This document shows, piece after piece, positions 27,101 to 35,488 of a DNA stretch of 64,000 nt (the first letter of the stretch is position 1; each line of letters starts with the position of its first letter). This DNA comes from Hydromonas sp. (GTDB taxonomy: Bacteria; Pseudomonadota; Gammaproteobacteria; Burkholderiales; Burkholderiaceae): NCBI GenBank assembly GCA_017495165.1, contig JAFEII010000002.1:124001-188000 (forward strand). The letters run 5' to 3'. The translations under genes and the position numbers were made by a program. Below the pieces are notes generated by a model that saw only the letters and a list, made by a program, of their open reading frames with translations, was not told where the DNA came from and did not search any database.

Positions 27101-27660
27101 AGCGCTTCTTAAATGCGCAAGCCGCCGATTTAATCGAGGCGATGACGACATTAGAGGACGCGATTAAAAAAATTGACAAAGAATCGGGCGACATGTTGCG
27201 CAGCACGTTTGATGCCGTCAACAAAAATTTTGGTGAATTATTCCCAGAACTGTTTGGTGGCGGTGATGCCAAACTGATTATGACAGGCGACGATATTTTG
27301 GACTCGGGTATGCAAGTGATGGCGCATCCACCCGGCAAACGCAATTCCACCATTCATTTGTTGTCAGGTGGCGAGAAAGCATTGACCGCAACCGCGCTGG
27401 TGTTCTCGTTGTTCCGCTTAAACCCCGCGCCATTTTGTTTGCTCGATGAAGTGGATGCGCCGCTGGACGATGCCAACACCGAGCGGTTTGCCAATTTGGT
27501 CAAAAAAATGTCCGATCAAACCCAGTTTTTATTTATTTCGCACAACAAAATCACCATGGAAATGGCCAACCAGCTGGTTGGCGTGACCATGCAAGAACAA
27601 GGCGTCTCCCGCGTGGTCGCGGTAGACATGGAATCAGCACTAGAGTTGGCAGGTATCTAA
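24136..27660 (+). CDS. smc: Chromosome partition protein Smc
   Basis: This 1174-residue condensin ATPase organises and segregates the chromosome. It starts with GTG at 24136, with GAGG upstream. The Walker A motif is at about 31-38 (GPNGCGKS). A first coiled coil follows (about 170-500), then a hinge (about 510-640), then a second coiled coil rich in Gln and Glu. The C-terminal head has the ABC signature LLSGGEKALTATAL and Walker B FCLLDEVDAPLDD. Length and order match canonical Smc. The next gene begins at the base after its stop codon. Genes for the ScpA and ScpB partners are not in this window. Confidence 0.98.
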   Translation: MRLVQIKLAGFKSFVDPVSFHVPGQLVGVVGPNGCGKSNIMDATRWVLGESRASELRGESMHDVIFNGSIHRKPSARASVELVFENNEGRAGGQWSQYAEIAVRRVLSRDGGSSYFINNQSVRRKDVQDIFMGTGLGPRAYAIIGQGMISRIIEAKPEELRVFLEEAAGVSKYKERRRETENRLNDTRDNLTRLEDIQRELDTQVERLQAQAIVAQEYRDLQNSAQDKLHFLWLLRLDEALAEQQKITHKISLAQNDLEAQIAQLRSAEADIEHKRALHYELSDAVHAAQAALYEASGEVSRFEAEIKYILEGRSRVQAQIEQTKAQLSQWRERTEQLESDAAEMLSEKDMAVETHAALQEQLDMASEDLPELEARHRDALANMQSRREQYIQIEQKVAHAADEQRNADRQLNALAQRRERLALEKQGAGLADERELTQLSHQLSDEESRAEAAQAALFDVDEALPAAQARLDLARESALAEQTRIAQLNARFDALTQLQEKVQNQGDMAPWLDKHQLASRQRLWQKIQIETGWASALEAVLAERMGGLEMSRIDWIKNYFNDLPPSRQSFYAAPQDSTPFVAAAGLSPLFDLIQTTDATLQKTLPVWLRDVYAANSLEAAFALRDQLPEHGVLVTPQGHQLSRYTMRFYVADSEQAGMLERAQEIENIQTQLRAQDMLADEAEDELRRLQQQVQTHTQQQTSARSTLQSTTARLHALQMQVQKLRLASEQAMARHGQIDEELAEIAMLEEELLAQKMDAQALFDEGDANLMLEQAQAEQAKQAYELLDEQLRTQRSALRDIENQVRDAQHRVQTLTQRIADVEYNQQSSDQQLEFLNTTLEEQMIELEEFAQVDSNEGLQEALALRVEREAVLTQTRTRADELTFELREADETRMRLERSLEPQREAIVQLQLAEQAARLNQEQFAQQLEAAQVDVEQLRVKLADAMKDGTKASALQGDITRLNNQINALGSVNLAALDELDVATERQRFLNAQAADLIEAMTTLEDAIKKIDKESGDMLRSTFDAVNKNFGELFPELFGGGDAKLIMTGDDILDSGMQVMAHPPGKRNSTIHLLSGGEKALTATALVFSLFRLNPAPFCLLDEVDAPLDDANTERFANLVKKMSDQTQFLFISHNKITMEMANQLVGVTMQEQGVSRVVAVDMESALELAGI

Positions 27661-29283
27661 ATGAGTGATTTTGAATTTTCAACATTGGGGCTTTTGTGCC
27701 TACTATTGGTGGCGATTGGCGCGTACAGCTTTTGGCAAATTCACCGCGCAAAAACCGCATTACAACGACGTTTAAACGTAGATGCAGAATATGTTGAGGT
27801 TACAGAAGTGTTCGTGCCCGACGTGATTGACGCACCTTTGGTCGAATCAGAACCAGAATTGAGTGAGGGCGAGCCCAATGTCACCCCGATTGAAATGCCC
27901 GCGATAAATCCAGCCACAGCGCCCGTGCGCAAAGTGCGTAAAAACGCATGGGTGCAGCGCTCAATGCCTGATTGGCCTGATGCAAAAGCCGAAATGAGCC
28001 CAACCTCAACTTCAGATTCAAACTCAGATTCCCAACAAAAGACATCTGAAAACAACGCAAGCAATTCTTCAGAAAATTTCTCAGAAGATTCCTTAGAAAA
28101 AGCGTCGCAAGCCACATCAAAAAACACTTCGGCAAACGCCTTTGACCAAGCCAGCTCAAGCACAGCATCGCTCGTCAATGACCCCCGCTCAGTGCCATCG
28201 TTTCTACTGCAAGATGAATTGCCGCTGGACAGTGCGCTCGCGCCAGCCAAGGTAATTCCACAAACCTCAAACCGCATGGCTGACATTGAACCGACGCTGT
28301 TCAAACAAGACGAGTTGCAAGGCATGCAAACGCCTGCAGCGCACGTGCCGCCTGCTGTGCCGCGCACGCCAGCGCAAGTGGCGCTTGACATTTATGCGCC
28401 AATCGCTGATTTGCTGGCCTGCCTTAAGTCCAATGCCCTGCAACCGATTGATGGCATTGATGGTGTCATCGAACTGGTGCTCTCGCAGCCCAAAAACAAA
28501 ACCGATATTGAACGCAGCTTGCATGATTTGCGCTTGGATACTGATTTGCCGCTGCGCATTTATGGCCGCCGCTCAGGCGCCGTATCACCCACGTGGCAGC
28601 CGCTTGAGCCCGGCGCTTTGTACAGCGGCTTGTGCATCACGCTGCAATTGGCCAACCCACGTTATTGCGCAGAAAAAGCCTTAATTCAAAGCTGGTTTGC
28701 GCTGTGTAAGCGCCTTGCCAAACGGATTTCAGCCACCGTCCCACAATGGCCTGAATTGACCGAATTATTGGCGCAAGCCGCAGCGCTAAGCCAACTCGCG
28801 CGCTTGCTTGACGCGCCAATTTTGGTGCAACTGGTGCCCGCGCAAGGCCATTGGTTGGGGCGTCAAATTGACGCACCACTCAAAGATTTGGGGGCCAATT
28901 TAAATGGCAAAGGCCAGTTTGTGGCGCGCGCCGATGACGGCAAGGCAATGTACAGTGTTTACCATGACTTAAACAATCCCCAAGGCGCAGAGTTTCATGA
29001 GCGCGATTTACCAGACATGGCCGTACAAGCCTTGTCTTTTTGTGTCGATTTGGCGCGTGTGCCCGCCGTATATCAGCCATGCGCGCGCCTGTGGCATGAC
29101 ATGCACAAAATGGCGCACCATTTAAACGCGGTATGGGCCAACAAGCAAGGCGAAGTGCTCGATGTTTCGGCGCTTATGACCCAATACCGTGCCCAAATTG
29201 ATTTGTATTACCGCCATTTGGCGCAACTTCATTTGCCCGCAGGCTCGCCCGTGTTAAAGCGGCTTTTGCGGGTTAAATGGTAA
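27661..29283 (+). CDS. zipA: ZipA-like cell division protein
   Basis: This 540-residue protein's ATG abuts the smc stop, so the genes are co-translated. It has one N-terminal transmembrane helix (about 8-25), a Lys/Arg-rich stretch, a long low-complexity linker (about 60-220) rich in Ser, Asn, Glu and Ala, and a folded C-terminal domain from about 310. In that domain YSGLCITLQLANPRYCAEKA and LDAPILVQLVPA resemble the FtsZ-binding domain of ZipA proteins. ZipA tethers FtsZ to the inner membrane. The smc-zipA pairing is common in betaproteobacteria. It is longer than E. coli ZipA (328), mainly through the linker. The family call is good, but FtsZ binding is inferred. Confidence 0.82.
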   Translation: MSDFEFSTLGLLCLLLVAIGAYSFWQIHRAKTALQRRLNVDAEYVEVTEVFVPDVIDAPLVESEPELSEGEPNVTPIEMPAINPATAPVRKVRKNAWVQRSMPDWPDAKAEMSPTSTSDSNSDSQQKTSENNASNSSENFSEDSLEKASQATSKNTSANAFDQASSSTASLVNDPRSVPSFLLQDELPLDSALAPAKVIPQTSNRMADIEPTLFKQDELQGMQTPAAHVPPAVPRTPAQVALDIYAPIADLLACLKSNALQPIDGIDGVIELVLSQPKNKTDIERSLHDLRLDTDLPLRIYGRRSGAVSPTWQPLEPGALYSGLCITLQLANPRYCAEKALIQSWFALCKRLAKRISATVPQWPELTELLAQAAALSQLARLLDAPILVQLVPAQGHWLGRQIDAPLKDLGANLNGKGQFVARADDGKAMYSVYHDLNNPQGAEFHERDLPDMAVQALSFCVDLARVPAVYQPCARLWHDMHKMAHHLNAVWANKQGEVLDVSALMTQYRAQIDLYYRHLAQLHLPAGSPVLKRLLRVKW

Positions 29284-29361
29284 ATTTAACGCACGTAGTT
29301 AAATAATTGCTTAATTAAACAATTGCTTTATTGTTTTATCAGACATGGGAACCAGAATTAT

Positions 29362-30174
29362 ATGAATCGACTTTCAAAAAACCTCCAAGCCAACTTGGCG
29401 GCGCGGCGCAAAAATCTGGTGACATTCATTACCGCAGGCGCCCCTGATTTGGCCACATCACTGGCGCTCATGCATGGGCTGGTTGCCGGCGGCGTAGATG
29501 TGATTGAATTGGGCGTCCCTTTTTCTGACCCAATGGCAGACGGCCCCGTGATACAGCGTGCGAGCGAACGGGCGATTTTAAACGGCGTCAACCTGCAAAG
29601 CGTGTTTGGCTTGGTGCGTGACTTTCGCGCCACCAATCAACACACGCCCGTGGTTTTAATGGGATACGCCAACCCAATTGAACGCATGGGGCAGGGCGCT
29701 TTTATTGAGCAAGCCGTTGCCGCAGGCGTGGATGGCGCGCTGATTGTGGACTATCCACCCGAAGAATCAGAAACGTTTTCTGCCACAGCCAAACAAGCAG
29801 GCTTGAGCGTGATTTATTTAATCGCCCCAACCTCAACGCCTGCGCGCATGCAAAGCACCGCCAATCTAGCGAGCGGCTTTATTTATTACGTGTCAATCAA
29901 AGGCGTGACGGGTTCGGCCACGTTGGATGTGAGCGAAGTGGCGCACAATGTGGCGCAATTGCGCCAATACACAGATTTGCCCATCAATGTGGGCTTTGGT
30001 ATTTCAGATGCCGTCAGCGCACAAAAAGTGGCGCAAGTCTCAGACGGCGTGGTCATTGGCAGCAAATTAATCACCATGGTTGAAGATGCGCTGGCCAGCG
30101 GGCACAATGGCGTCCAATTGGTAAGCGAGTGGGTGGCGGATATTCGCCAAGCGCTGGACGAAGTGGGCGGCTAA
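29362..30174 (+). CDS. trpA: Tryptophan synthase alpha subunit
   Basis: This 270-residue TIM-barrel enzyme cleaves indole-3-glycerol phosphate to indole and glyceraldehyde-3-phosphate and passes indole to TrpB. The catalytic Glu and Asp are in IELGVPFSDPMADGPVIQ. YYVSIKGVTG and VGFGISDA match the phosphate-binding loops. The ATG at 29362 is chosen; an upstream in-frame codon at 29323 adds residues without homology. trpB, which normally precedes it in this lineage, is absent; the upstream gene is the ZipA homologue. It reads toward accD, about 240 bp on. Confidence 0.96.
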   Translation: MNRLSKNLQANLAARRKNLVTFITAGAPDLATSLALMHGLVAGGVDVIELGVPFSDPMADGPVIQRASERAILNGVNLQSVFGLVRDFRATNQHTPVVLMGYANPIERMGQGAFIEQAVAAGVDGALIVDYPPEESETFSATAKQAGLSVIYLIAPTSTPARMQSTANLASGFIYYVSIKGVTGSATLDVSEVAHNVAQLRQYTDLPINVGFGISDAVSAQKVAQVSDGVVIGSKLITMVEDALASGHNGVQLVSEWVADIRQALDEVGG

Positions 30175-30285
30175 TCTTTGAATGGCATATTTAATTGGGC
30201 GCAGCTCAATAAATACCGCTAAAATAGCGCCTCGTTGCCACTGGTTGGCATTGATTAGAGGCGGCAATCACCGAATGACGTGCAT

Positions 30286-30308
30286 GGCGGGCATCAATGC
30301 CCGCCTTA
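30286..30308. repeat. Degenerate GGCGGGCAT palindrome (REP-like)
   Basis: A 9-bp inverted repeat, GGCGGGCAT with ATGCCCGCC, has a 2-nt loop and is followed by TTAC. The GTAG foot is degraded. It lies in the trpA-accD gap. Confidence 0.65.
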
Positions 30309-30372
30309 CAAATTCCAATATATTGCCAAGTCCATAACGTATTTTTAGAGTAATTTTCAGCCACAAATTCAT

Positions 30373-30390
30373 GTAATGATTAATCATTAC
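30373..30390. promoter_or_regulatory. 18-bp palindrome upstream of accD (candidate operator)
   Basis: GTAATGATTAATCATTAC is a perfect palindrome ending 18 bp before the accD ribosome-binding site. Without a loop or GC-rich stem it suits a dimeric regulator better than an RNA hairpin. Confidence 0.45.
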
Positions 30391-30418
30391 TGGTTGATGG
30401 TTGAAACAAGGAGCAAAT

Positions 30419-31288
30419 ATGAGTTGGCTAGAAAAACTTTTACCCCCACGGATTCAAACCCGCGAATCTAAAAACGCCATGCCAGAAGGCCTGTGGGTCA
30501 AATGTCCTTCATGCGAAGACGTGTTGTACAGCGCCGATTTAGATGCAAACCAACACGTTTGCCCCAAATGCGACCACCACTTGCGCATCGGCGCACGGGC
30601 GCGTTTAGACAAATTATTAGACGCAGAAAACCGTGTTGACATTGGCACGCAAGTCAAACCGATCGACAGCCTCAAATTTAAAGACAGCCGCAAATACTCA
30701 GACCGCTTGAGTGAAGCGGTCAAACAAACGGGCGAATCGGACGCGTTGATTGTGCAAGGCGGCACCATCATGGCGCAACCCGTGGTGGTTGCCGTATTTG
30801 AGTTTCAATTTATGGGTGGCTCAATGGGTTCCGTGGTTGGCGAGCGATTTGTGCGCGGCGTGCGCCATGCGATTGAAACCAACTCAGCGTTTATTTGCTT
30901 TACCGCATCAGGCGGCGCCCGCATGCAAGAAGCCTTGCTCTCGCTCATGCAAATGGCCAAAACCACCGCAGCCCTCACGTTGCTTGCCGACAAAGGCTTG
31001 CCGTTTATCAGCGTACTGACCGACCCAACCATGGGCGGCGTATCGGCCAGCTTTGCCTTTTTGGGCGACGTGGTGATTGCCGAACCCAAGGCGTTGATTG
31101 GTTTTGCTGGCCCGCGCGTGATTGAACAAACCGTGCGCGAAAAACTGCCCGAAGGCTTTCAACGCTCAGAGTTCTTACTCGAAAAAGGCGCGTTAGACAT
31201 GATAGTGCCGCGCCTACAAATGCGCGAAGAAATTGCGCGCCTGATTGCGTTGTTGCGCCGTCAATCGGATGCGGGGTTTAACAATTAA
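30419..31288 (+). CDS. accD: Acetyl-CoA carboxylase carboxyltransferase subunit beta
   Basis: This 289-residue subunit carries out the transcarboxylase step that makes malonyl-CoA, together with AccA. The N-terminal zinc ribbon has Cys29, Cys32, Cys48 and Cys51 (CPSC and CPKC pairs). The crotonase-like core includes [14 protein letters not shown] and [12 protein letters not shown], the oxyanion and CoA-binding segments. AAGGAG lies 5 nt before the ATG at 30419. An in-frame codon at 30401 is upstream of that site and is rejected. The neighbours folC and purF are its usual partners in betaproteobacteria. An 18-bp palindrome lies in its leader. Confidence 0.97.
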   Translation: MSWLEKLLPPRIQTRESKNAMPEGLWVKCPSCEDVLYSADLDANQHVCPKCDHHLRIGARARLDKLLDAENRVDIGTQVKPIDSLKFKDSRKYSDRLSEAVKQTGESDALIVQGGTIMAQPVVVAVFEFQFMGGSMGSVVGERFVRGVRHAIETNSAFICFTASGGARMQEALLSLMQMAKTTAALTLLADKGLPFISVLTDPTMGGVSASFAFLGDVVIAEPKALIGFAGPRVIEQTVREKLPEGFQRSEFLLEKGALDMIVPRLQMREEIARLIALLRRQSDAGFNN

Positions 31289-31315
31289 ACACAGTGTTGC
31301 AGCAATCTTAAAACC

Positions 31316-31339
31316 GTAGGGGCGTGATTTATCGCGCCC
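31316..31339. repeat. GTAGGGGCG palindrome (REP-like)
   Basis: GTAG is followed by arms GGGCGTGAT and ATCGCGCCC (one wobble pair). The core is the same as at 8531. Confidence 0.8.
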
Positions 31340-31454
31340 AATCGCTGTAAATACCTGCCTGCCGATGCAAAATGCATCAGAGATGCAAGTCAAAAATATA
31401 CAAGTCATGCAAAAACTCAAACGGTTTGTCGCGTTGGCTTTTGGCTTTTGGTTT

Positions 31455-31524
31455 GTAGGGTGGGCAACGCCCACCTTTGGGCGGATTCGGTTTGGCGTGA
31501 ATTGGTGGGCAGTGCCCACCCTAC
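31455..31524. repeat. Inverted pair of GTAGGGTGGGC palindromes (BIME-like)
   Basis: The first element is GTAG with arms GGTGGGC (31459-31465) and GCCCACC (31469-31475). The second is GGTGGGC (31504-31510) and GCCCACC (31514-31520) ending in CTAC. The feet face outward. Confidence 0.8.
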
Positions 31525-31694
31525 GAGGGCGGCATTGTAAGCAATTCACGGCATTGCCCACCCAATATTTTGGCAATTTTTGGTAATGATTTTCGCACAG
31601 GTCGATTCATCAGCGCCTATGCTTTGGGACTTAACATCCAATGAATACAAACCCAATCAACCGCGCCGCCCAATGACGCACAAATTTTAATGCC

Positions 31695-33038
31695 ATGACT
31701 TTTACTTCAAACAACCTTCAAAACTGGCTCACCCACCTAGAATCGGCCCACACCCAAGTCATTGACTTGGGTTTAACGCGTGTCTCGCAAGTCAAGCAGC
31801 GCCTCATTGACAATCAAACGCTCACACTCAATTACCCCATCATCACGGTGGGCGGCACGAATGGCAAAGGCTCGACGTGCGCGTTTTTGGAGCAAATGCT
31901 GTTGGCGGCGGGTTACAAAGTTGGCTGTCACACATCGCCGCACATTTTGGCGTTTACCGAGCGGGCGCGTTTGAATGGGCTTGAGGCGAGTGAAGCGCAA
32001 TTATTGCCGTTTTTTCAACTGGTTGAAGACGCGTGTCAACAAGCGCCTGCGGTGTCGTTGTCGTATTTTGAATTCACATTGTTGGCAATTGTGGCGTGGT
32101 TTGATGCGCAAAAACCAGATGTTGTGGTGCTGGAAGTCGGACTGGGTGGGCGTTTGGATGCGGTCAATGCGTTTGATTCGGTTTGCAGCGTTGTGACCAA
32201 TATTGACATTGACCATGTGGGATTTTTGGGCGACACGCGTGAGGCGATTGGGTTTGAAAAAGCGGGGATTTTTCGGGCGGGCAAACCTGCGATTTGTGCC
32301 GACGCCAATCCGCCGCACAGTTTGCTTGAGCACGCCAGCGCGATTGGCGCGGATTTAAAACTCATCAACCGTGATTTTAGCTTTACCATCATGCAAGACG
32401 AGCAGCGCAAGCAATGGCGCTTTCAAGGCGCGCACACCAGCCGCAACAGTTTGGCGATGCCCGCCATGCGCGGCGATTATCAGCTGGCCAACGCCAGCGC
32501 GGCTTTGGCGGCGCTCGATGCGCTGCGTGAATTATTGCCCGTGCCGCAACAAGCGGTGCGTTTGGGACTGGCCAATGCGGTGGTGCGGGCGCGGTTTCAG
32601 GTGTTGCCAGGGCAACCCGTCACGGTTTTGGATGCGGCGCACAATCCGCACGCGGCAAAAGTATTGGCAAAAAACATCAATCAAATGGGCTACGCGCCGT
32701 ATACGCACGCGGTGTTTGGCGCAATGGGTGACAAAGACATTTTGCAGGTATTGCAAATTATGGTGCCGCATGTGGATTATTGGCATTTGTGCGATTTGCC
32801 GATGGCGCGAGCGGCGAGCGCGGCGCAATTGCATGAAATTTTGCAGCAAGCAGGGTTTGTGGTCGATGAGAGCCACGGCGTTTTTGAACACGCCAGCGTT
32901 GCGCAAGCAATGGCGCAACTGACCACGAGCGCTGCGCCAGATGATAGAATACTGGTCTTTGGCTCGTTCGTCACCATTGAACAAGCCTTGTTGGGCGCCA
33001 TCAATTCCAGTGAAACACACACATTAACAAAGGGCTGA
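31695..33038 (+). CDS. folC: Dihydrofolate synthase / folylpolyglutamate synthase
   Basis: This 447-residue Mur-ligase-fold enzyme adds glutamate to dihydropteroate and to folates in the cytoplasm. The ATP-binding loop ITVGGTNGKGST is at residues 50-61. SPHILAFTERARLNG matches the substrate loop, and VVLEVGLGGRLDAVNAF and VTNIDIDHVGFLG complete the family signature. VLDAAHNPHAAKVL marks the C-terminal domain. It forms a tight pair with the SPOR gene, which begins 1 nt after its stop. Together with accD it follows the common betaproteobacterial order. Confidence 0.96.
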   Translation: MTFTSNNLQNWLTHLESAHTQVIDLGLTRVSQVKQRLIDNQTLTLNYPIITVGGTNGKGSTCAFLEQMLLAAGYKVGCHTSPHILAFTERARLNGLEASEAQLLPFFQLVEDACQQAPAVSLSYFEFTLLAIVAWFDAQKPDVVVLEVGLGGRLDAVNAFDSVCSVVTNIDIDHVGFLGDTREAIGFEKAGIFRAGKPAICADANPPHSLLEHASAIGADLKLINRDFSFTIMQDEQRKQWRFQGAHTSRNSLAMPAMRGDYQLANASAALAALDALRELLPVPQQAVRLGLANAVVRARFQVLPGQPVTVLDAAHNPHAAKVLAKNINQMGYAPYTHAVFGAMGDKDILQVLQIMVPHVDYWHLCDLPMARAASAAQLHEILQQAGFVVDESHGVFEHASVAQAMAQLTTSAAPDDRILVFGSFVTIEQALLGAINSSETHTLTKG

Positions 33039-33039
33039 C

Positions 33040-33783
33040 ATGTGGTTTAGCAAAGACAAATCAACCGATGCACAAGAAGACAACACGCAACGCGTCACCA
33101 AGCCATCACGCGGTGCATCAGACATGCGCAGCACATTGGGCTTGGGGGCTGAGACCGAACAGCGCGCCCCTGTGCGCCGCACCAAAGAGGTGGCAGGCAA
33201 GGCAGATGCCACAGGCAAACAATATGATGCAGACGTGATTCTGAATGACATCAAGGTGCGCGCACGCCGCCGCATGATTGGCGCATTCACCTTATTGGCA
33301 TTCGCATTTGTGGCATTGCCTTGGGTGTTTGATGGCAGCAGAAAACAAGTTGCACCTGTGGTAAAAGTGAGCGTGCCTGCGGCCAATATTGCCTTTGACG
33401 TGCAAAACACCCAAAGACCAAGCCCCGCAAATGATTCAAATGCCACGCAGCCTGAGCCCGTTGCAACAACCAAGCCAGAAGCAAAACCTGAAGCAAAACC
33501 CAATACAAAACCCAATGAGCCAAAACCGGCTGAACCCGTTGCCGCAAAAAGCAAGTTTGTGGTGCACATTGGTCTGGTGTCAAGCAAGGCCGAGTTGGAT
33601 GGTTTAATCGCCAAATTAAGCGCCAAAGGCGCCAAGCCAATGACTGAAAAAGTCAAAGCGAGTGACGGCAGCACCAAAACCCGCGTGCGTTTAGGGCCTT
33701 TTGACAGCATGGCCGCCGCGCAAACCGCCGCAGACAAAATCCAAGGCGCGGCTAAAAAGCCATTGGTATTGGAAGTAAAGTAA
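33040..33783 (+). CDS. SPOR domain protein (DedD-like)
   Basis: The protein has 247 residues, with a cytoplasmic, basic N-terminus (1-80), one transmembrane helix (about 84-102, GAFTLLAFAFVALPWVF), a Pro/Lys/Glu-rich periplasmic linker with repeated KPEAKP-type units (about 128-168), and a SPOR domain (about 170-247, starting KFVVHIGLVSSKAELDGL). SPOR domains bind denuded peptidoglycan at the division site, so a septal role like DedD is likely. It begins 1 nt after folC. A terminator follows, which separates it from purF; the cvpA gene usually found next is missing. Confidence 0.88.
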   Translation: MWFSKDKSTDAQEDNTQRVTKPSRGASDMRSTLGLGAETEQRAPVRRTKEVAGKADATGKQYDADVILNDIKVRARRRMIGAFTLLAFAFVALPWVFDGSRKQVAPVVKVSVPAANIAFDVQNTQRPSPANDSNATQPEPVATTKPEAKPEAKPNTKPNEPKPAEPVAAKSKFVVHIGLVSSKAELDGLIAKLSAKGAKPMTEKVKASDGSTKTRVRLGPFDSMAAAQTAADKIQGAAKKPLVLEVK

Positions 33784-33801
33784 ATAAAGATAGGTTGTTG
33801 G

Positions 33802-33830
33802 CGCACATTCTCAAAAATGTGCGTTTTTTT
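33802..33830 (+). terminator. Terminator after SPOR gene
   Basis: An 8-bp stem, CGCACATT (33802-33809) with AATGTGCG (33816-33823), is followed by seven T. Confidence 0.9.
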
Positions 33831-33970
33831 ATGTAAGCGCTGTGTTGAGTATGTTGCGCATGTTGCGCGGTTTGAGGGCTTGGTTCACCAAGCAGATGAT
33901 TGGCTTGCAGGCGATGCCGATTCAAATTTCAAAATTTTTAACGTTTTAACTTTTTGCCCTAAGGATACGT

Positions 33971-35488
33971 ATGTGTGGTGTTATCGGCGTGGTTGCTAAT
34001 TCCCCTGTAAATCAACTGATTTATGATGCACTTCTCTTGTTGCAGCATCGCGGCCAAGACGCTGCGGGCATGGTCACAGCCGACGAGAAGCGTTTTTTCA
34101 TGCACAAAAACAAAGGCATGGTGCGCGAGGTGTTTCGCACGCGCAATATGCGCGATTTATTGGGCAATGCGGGGATTGGGCACGTGCGCTATCCCACCGC
34201 AGGCAGCGTTGATTCGCTCGAGGAAGCGCAGCCGTTTTATGTTAATGCACCGTACGGCATCGTATTGGCGCACAACGGCAATTTAACCAACACCGAAGAG
34301 CTGCGCGGCGTCTTGTTTAACCTTGACAAACGCCACATCAACACAGGATCAGACTCCGAAGCGCTGCTCAACGTGCTCGCCCACGAGCTTGACCATGCAG
34401 TCAAACACAGCGACGACTTAACCGCCGATGTGTTTTTTGACGCCATGACCCAGCTCAACCAACGCGTGCGCGGCGCGTATGCGTGCGTGGGCATGGTGGC
34501 ACGGCGCGGTTTGTTTGGCTTTCGCGACTTAAATGGGATTCGCCCCTTGGTTTTGGGCGAACGCATCGAAGCGGACGGCCACAAAACCCACATGCTCGCC
34601 TCAGAAAGTGTCGCATTAGAAGGCGTGGGTTTTAAAACCGTGCGCGACATCGCACCGGGTGAAGCGATTTGGATTGGCTTTGACGGCACAATCCACAGCC
34701 GCATTTGTGTCCCACAAGGCATGCGCGCACAACTCATCCCATGTTTGTTTGAATACGTCTATTTTGCGCGGCCAGACTCAACCATTGACGGCACATCTGT
34801 GTATGCGGCGCGCTTGGCAATGGGCGAAATTCTCGCGGACAAAATCCGCGCAGAAATGGACATCAACGACATTGACGTCGTCATGCCGATTCCTGACACC
34901 TCACGCCCCAGCGCCATGCAACTGGCCGTCGCGCTTGGCTTACCATACCGCGAGGGTTTTATCAAAAACCGCTATATCGGCCGCACCTTCATCATGCCTG
35001 GGCAAGAAACACGCAAAAAATCCGTGCGCCAAAAGCTCACGCCCATGCCAAGCGAATTTAAAGGCAAAAACGTGCTGCTCGTGGACGATTCGATTGTGCG
35101 CGGCACAACCAGCCAAGAAATTGTCGCGCTGGCGCGTGAGTCAGGCGCGCTCAAAGTCTACTTTGCCTCAGCCGCGCCAGCGGTTCGCTACCCCAACGTG
35201 TACGGAATTGACATGCCAACCCGCACCGAACTAATTGCGCACAACCGCAACGCCGCCGACGTCAGCCGCCAAATCACCGCCGACAAAGTGATTTATCAAG
35301 ACCTAGACGCACTAGAAGCATCCGTGCGCGCGATAAGCGGCGGCCACTTAACCCAATTTGACGCCTCTTGTTTTAATGGCAAATACGTCACGGGCGACAT
35401 TGATGCGGCGTATTTGGACGCATTAGAATTTGGCCGCGCCGTGGCAAAAGCACAAGAAACCTTGGTGGTCAGTGATGACGAACAATGA
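33971..35488 (+). CDS. purF: Amidophosphoribosyltransferase
   Basis: This 505-residue enzyme carries out the first step of purine synthesis, making phosphoribosylamine from PRPP and glutamine. Cys2 (MCGVIGVV) is the N-terminal nucleophile of the class II glutaminase domain. LLLQHRGQDAAGM and the C-terminal PRPP-binding loop VLLVDDSIVRGTTSQE are both intact. No propeptide is present and the length fits the E. coli-type enzyme. AAGGAT lies 7 nt before the ATG. The glutaminase gene begins inside its last codons. The preceding terminator means it has its own promoter in 33831-33970. Confidence 0.97.
   Translation: MCGVIGVVANSPVNQLIYDALLLLQHRGQDAAGMVTADEKRFFMHKNKGMVREVFRTRNMRDLLGNAGIGHVRYPTAGSVDSLEEAQPFYVNAPYGIVLAHNGNLTNTEELRGVLFNLDKRHINTGSDSEALLNVLAHELDHAVKHSDDLTADVFFDAMTQLNQRVRGAYACVGMVARRGLFGFRDLNGIRPLVLGERIEADGHKTHMLASESVALEGVGFKTVRDIAPGEAIWIGFDGTIHSRICVPQGMRAQLIPCLFEYVYFARPDSTIDGTSVYAARLAMGEILADKIRAEMDINDIDVVMPIPDTSRPSAMQLAVALGLPYREGFIKNRYIGRTFIMPGQETRKKSVRQKLTPMPSEFKGKNVLLVDDSIVRGTTSQEIVALARESGALKVYFASAAPAVRYPNVYGIDMPTRTELIAHNRNAADVSRQITADKVIYQDLDALEASVRAISGGHLTQFDASCFNGKYVTGDIDAAYLDALEFGRAVAKAQETLVVSDDEQ

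Larger units (their letters stand above)
31289..31694. other. 406-bp gap between accD and folC
   Basis: This contains three REP-like palindromes (31316-31339 and the inverted pair 31455-31524) and no supported gene. No T-rich terminator was found after accD. Confidence 0.7.

Noticed and set aside
27741-28391. Minus-strand open frame over the ZipA-like linker
   Set aside because: Ser/Ala/Glu-rich antisense of a low-complexity linker.
31300-31530. Clustered palindromes as a CRISPR array
   Set aside because: No constant repeat with unique spacers of equal size. Elements are inverted pairs of different lengths.
33481-33540. Tandem repeat in the SPOR gene as a mobile or variable repeat
   Set aside because: It encodes an imperfect Pro/Lys/Glu linker, normal for this family.
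33024-33806. Minus-strand open frame (260 codons) covering the SPOR gene
   Set aside because: Fully antisense to a gene with recognisable helix, linker and SPOR domain. No homology signal of its own.
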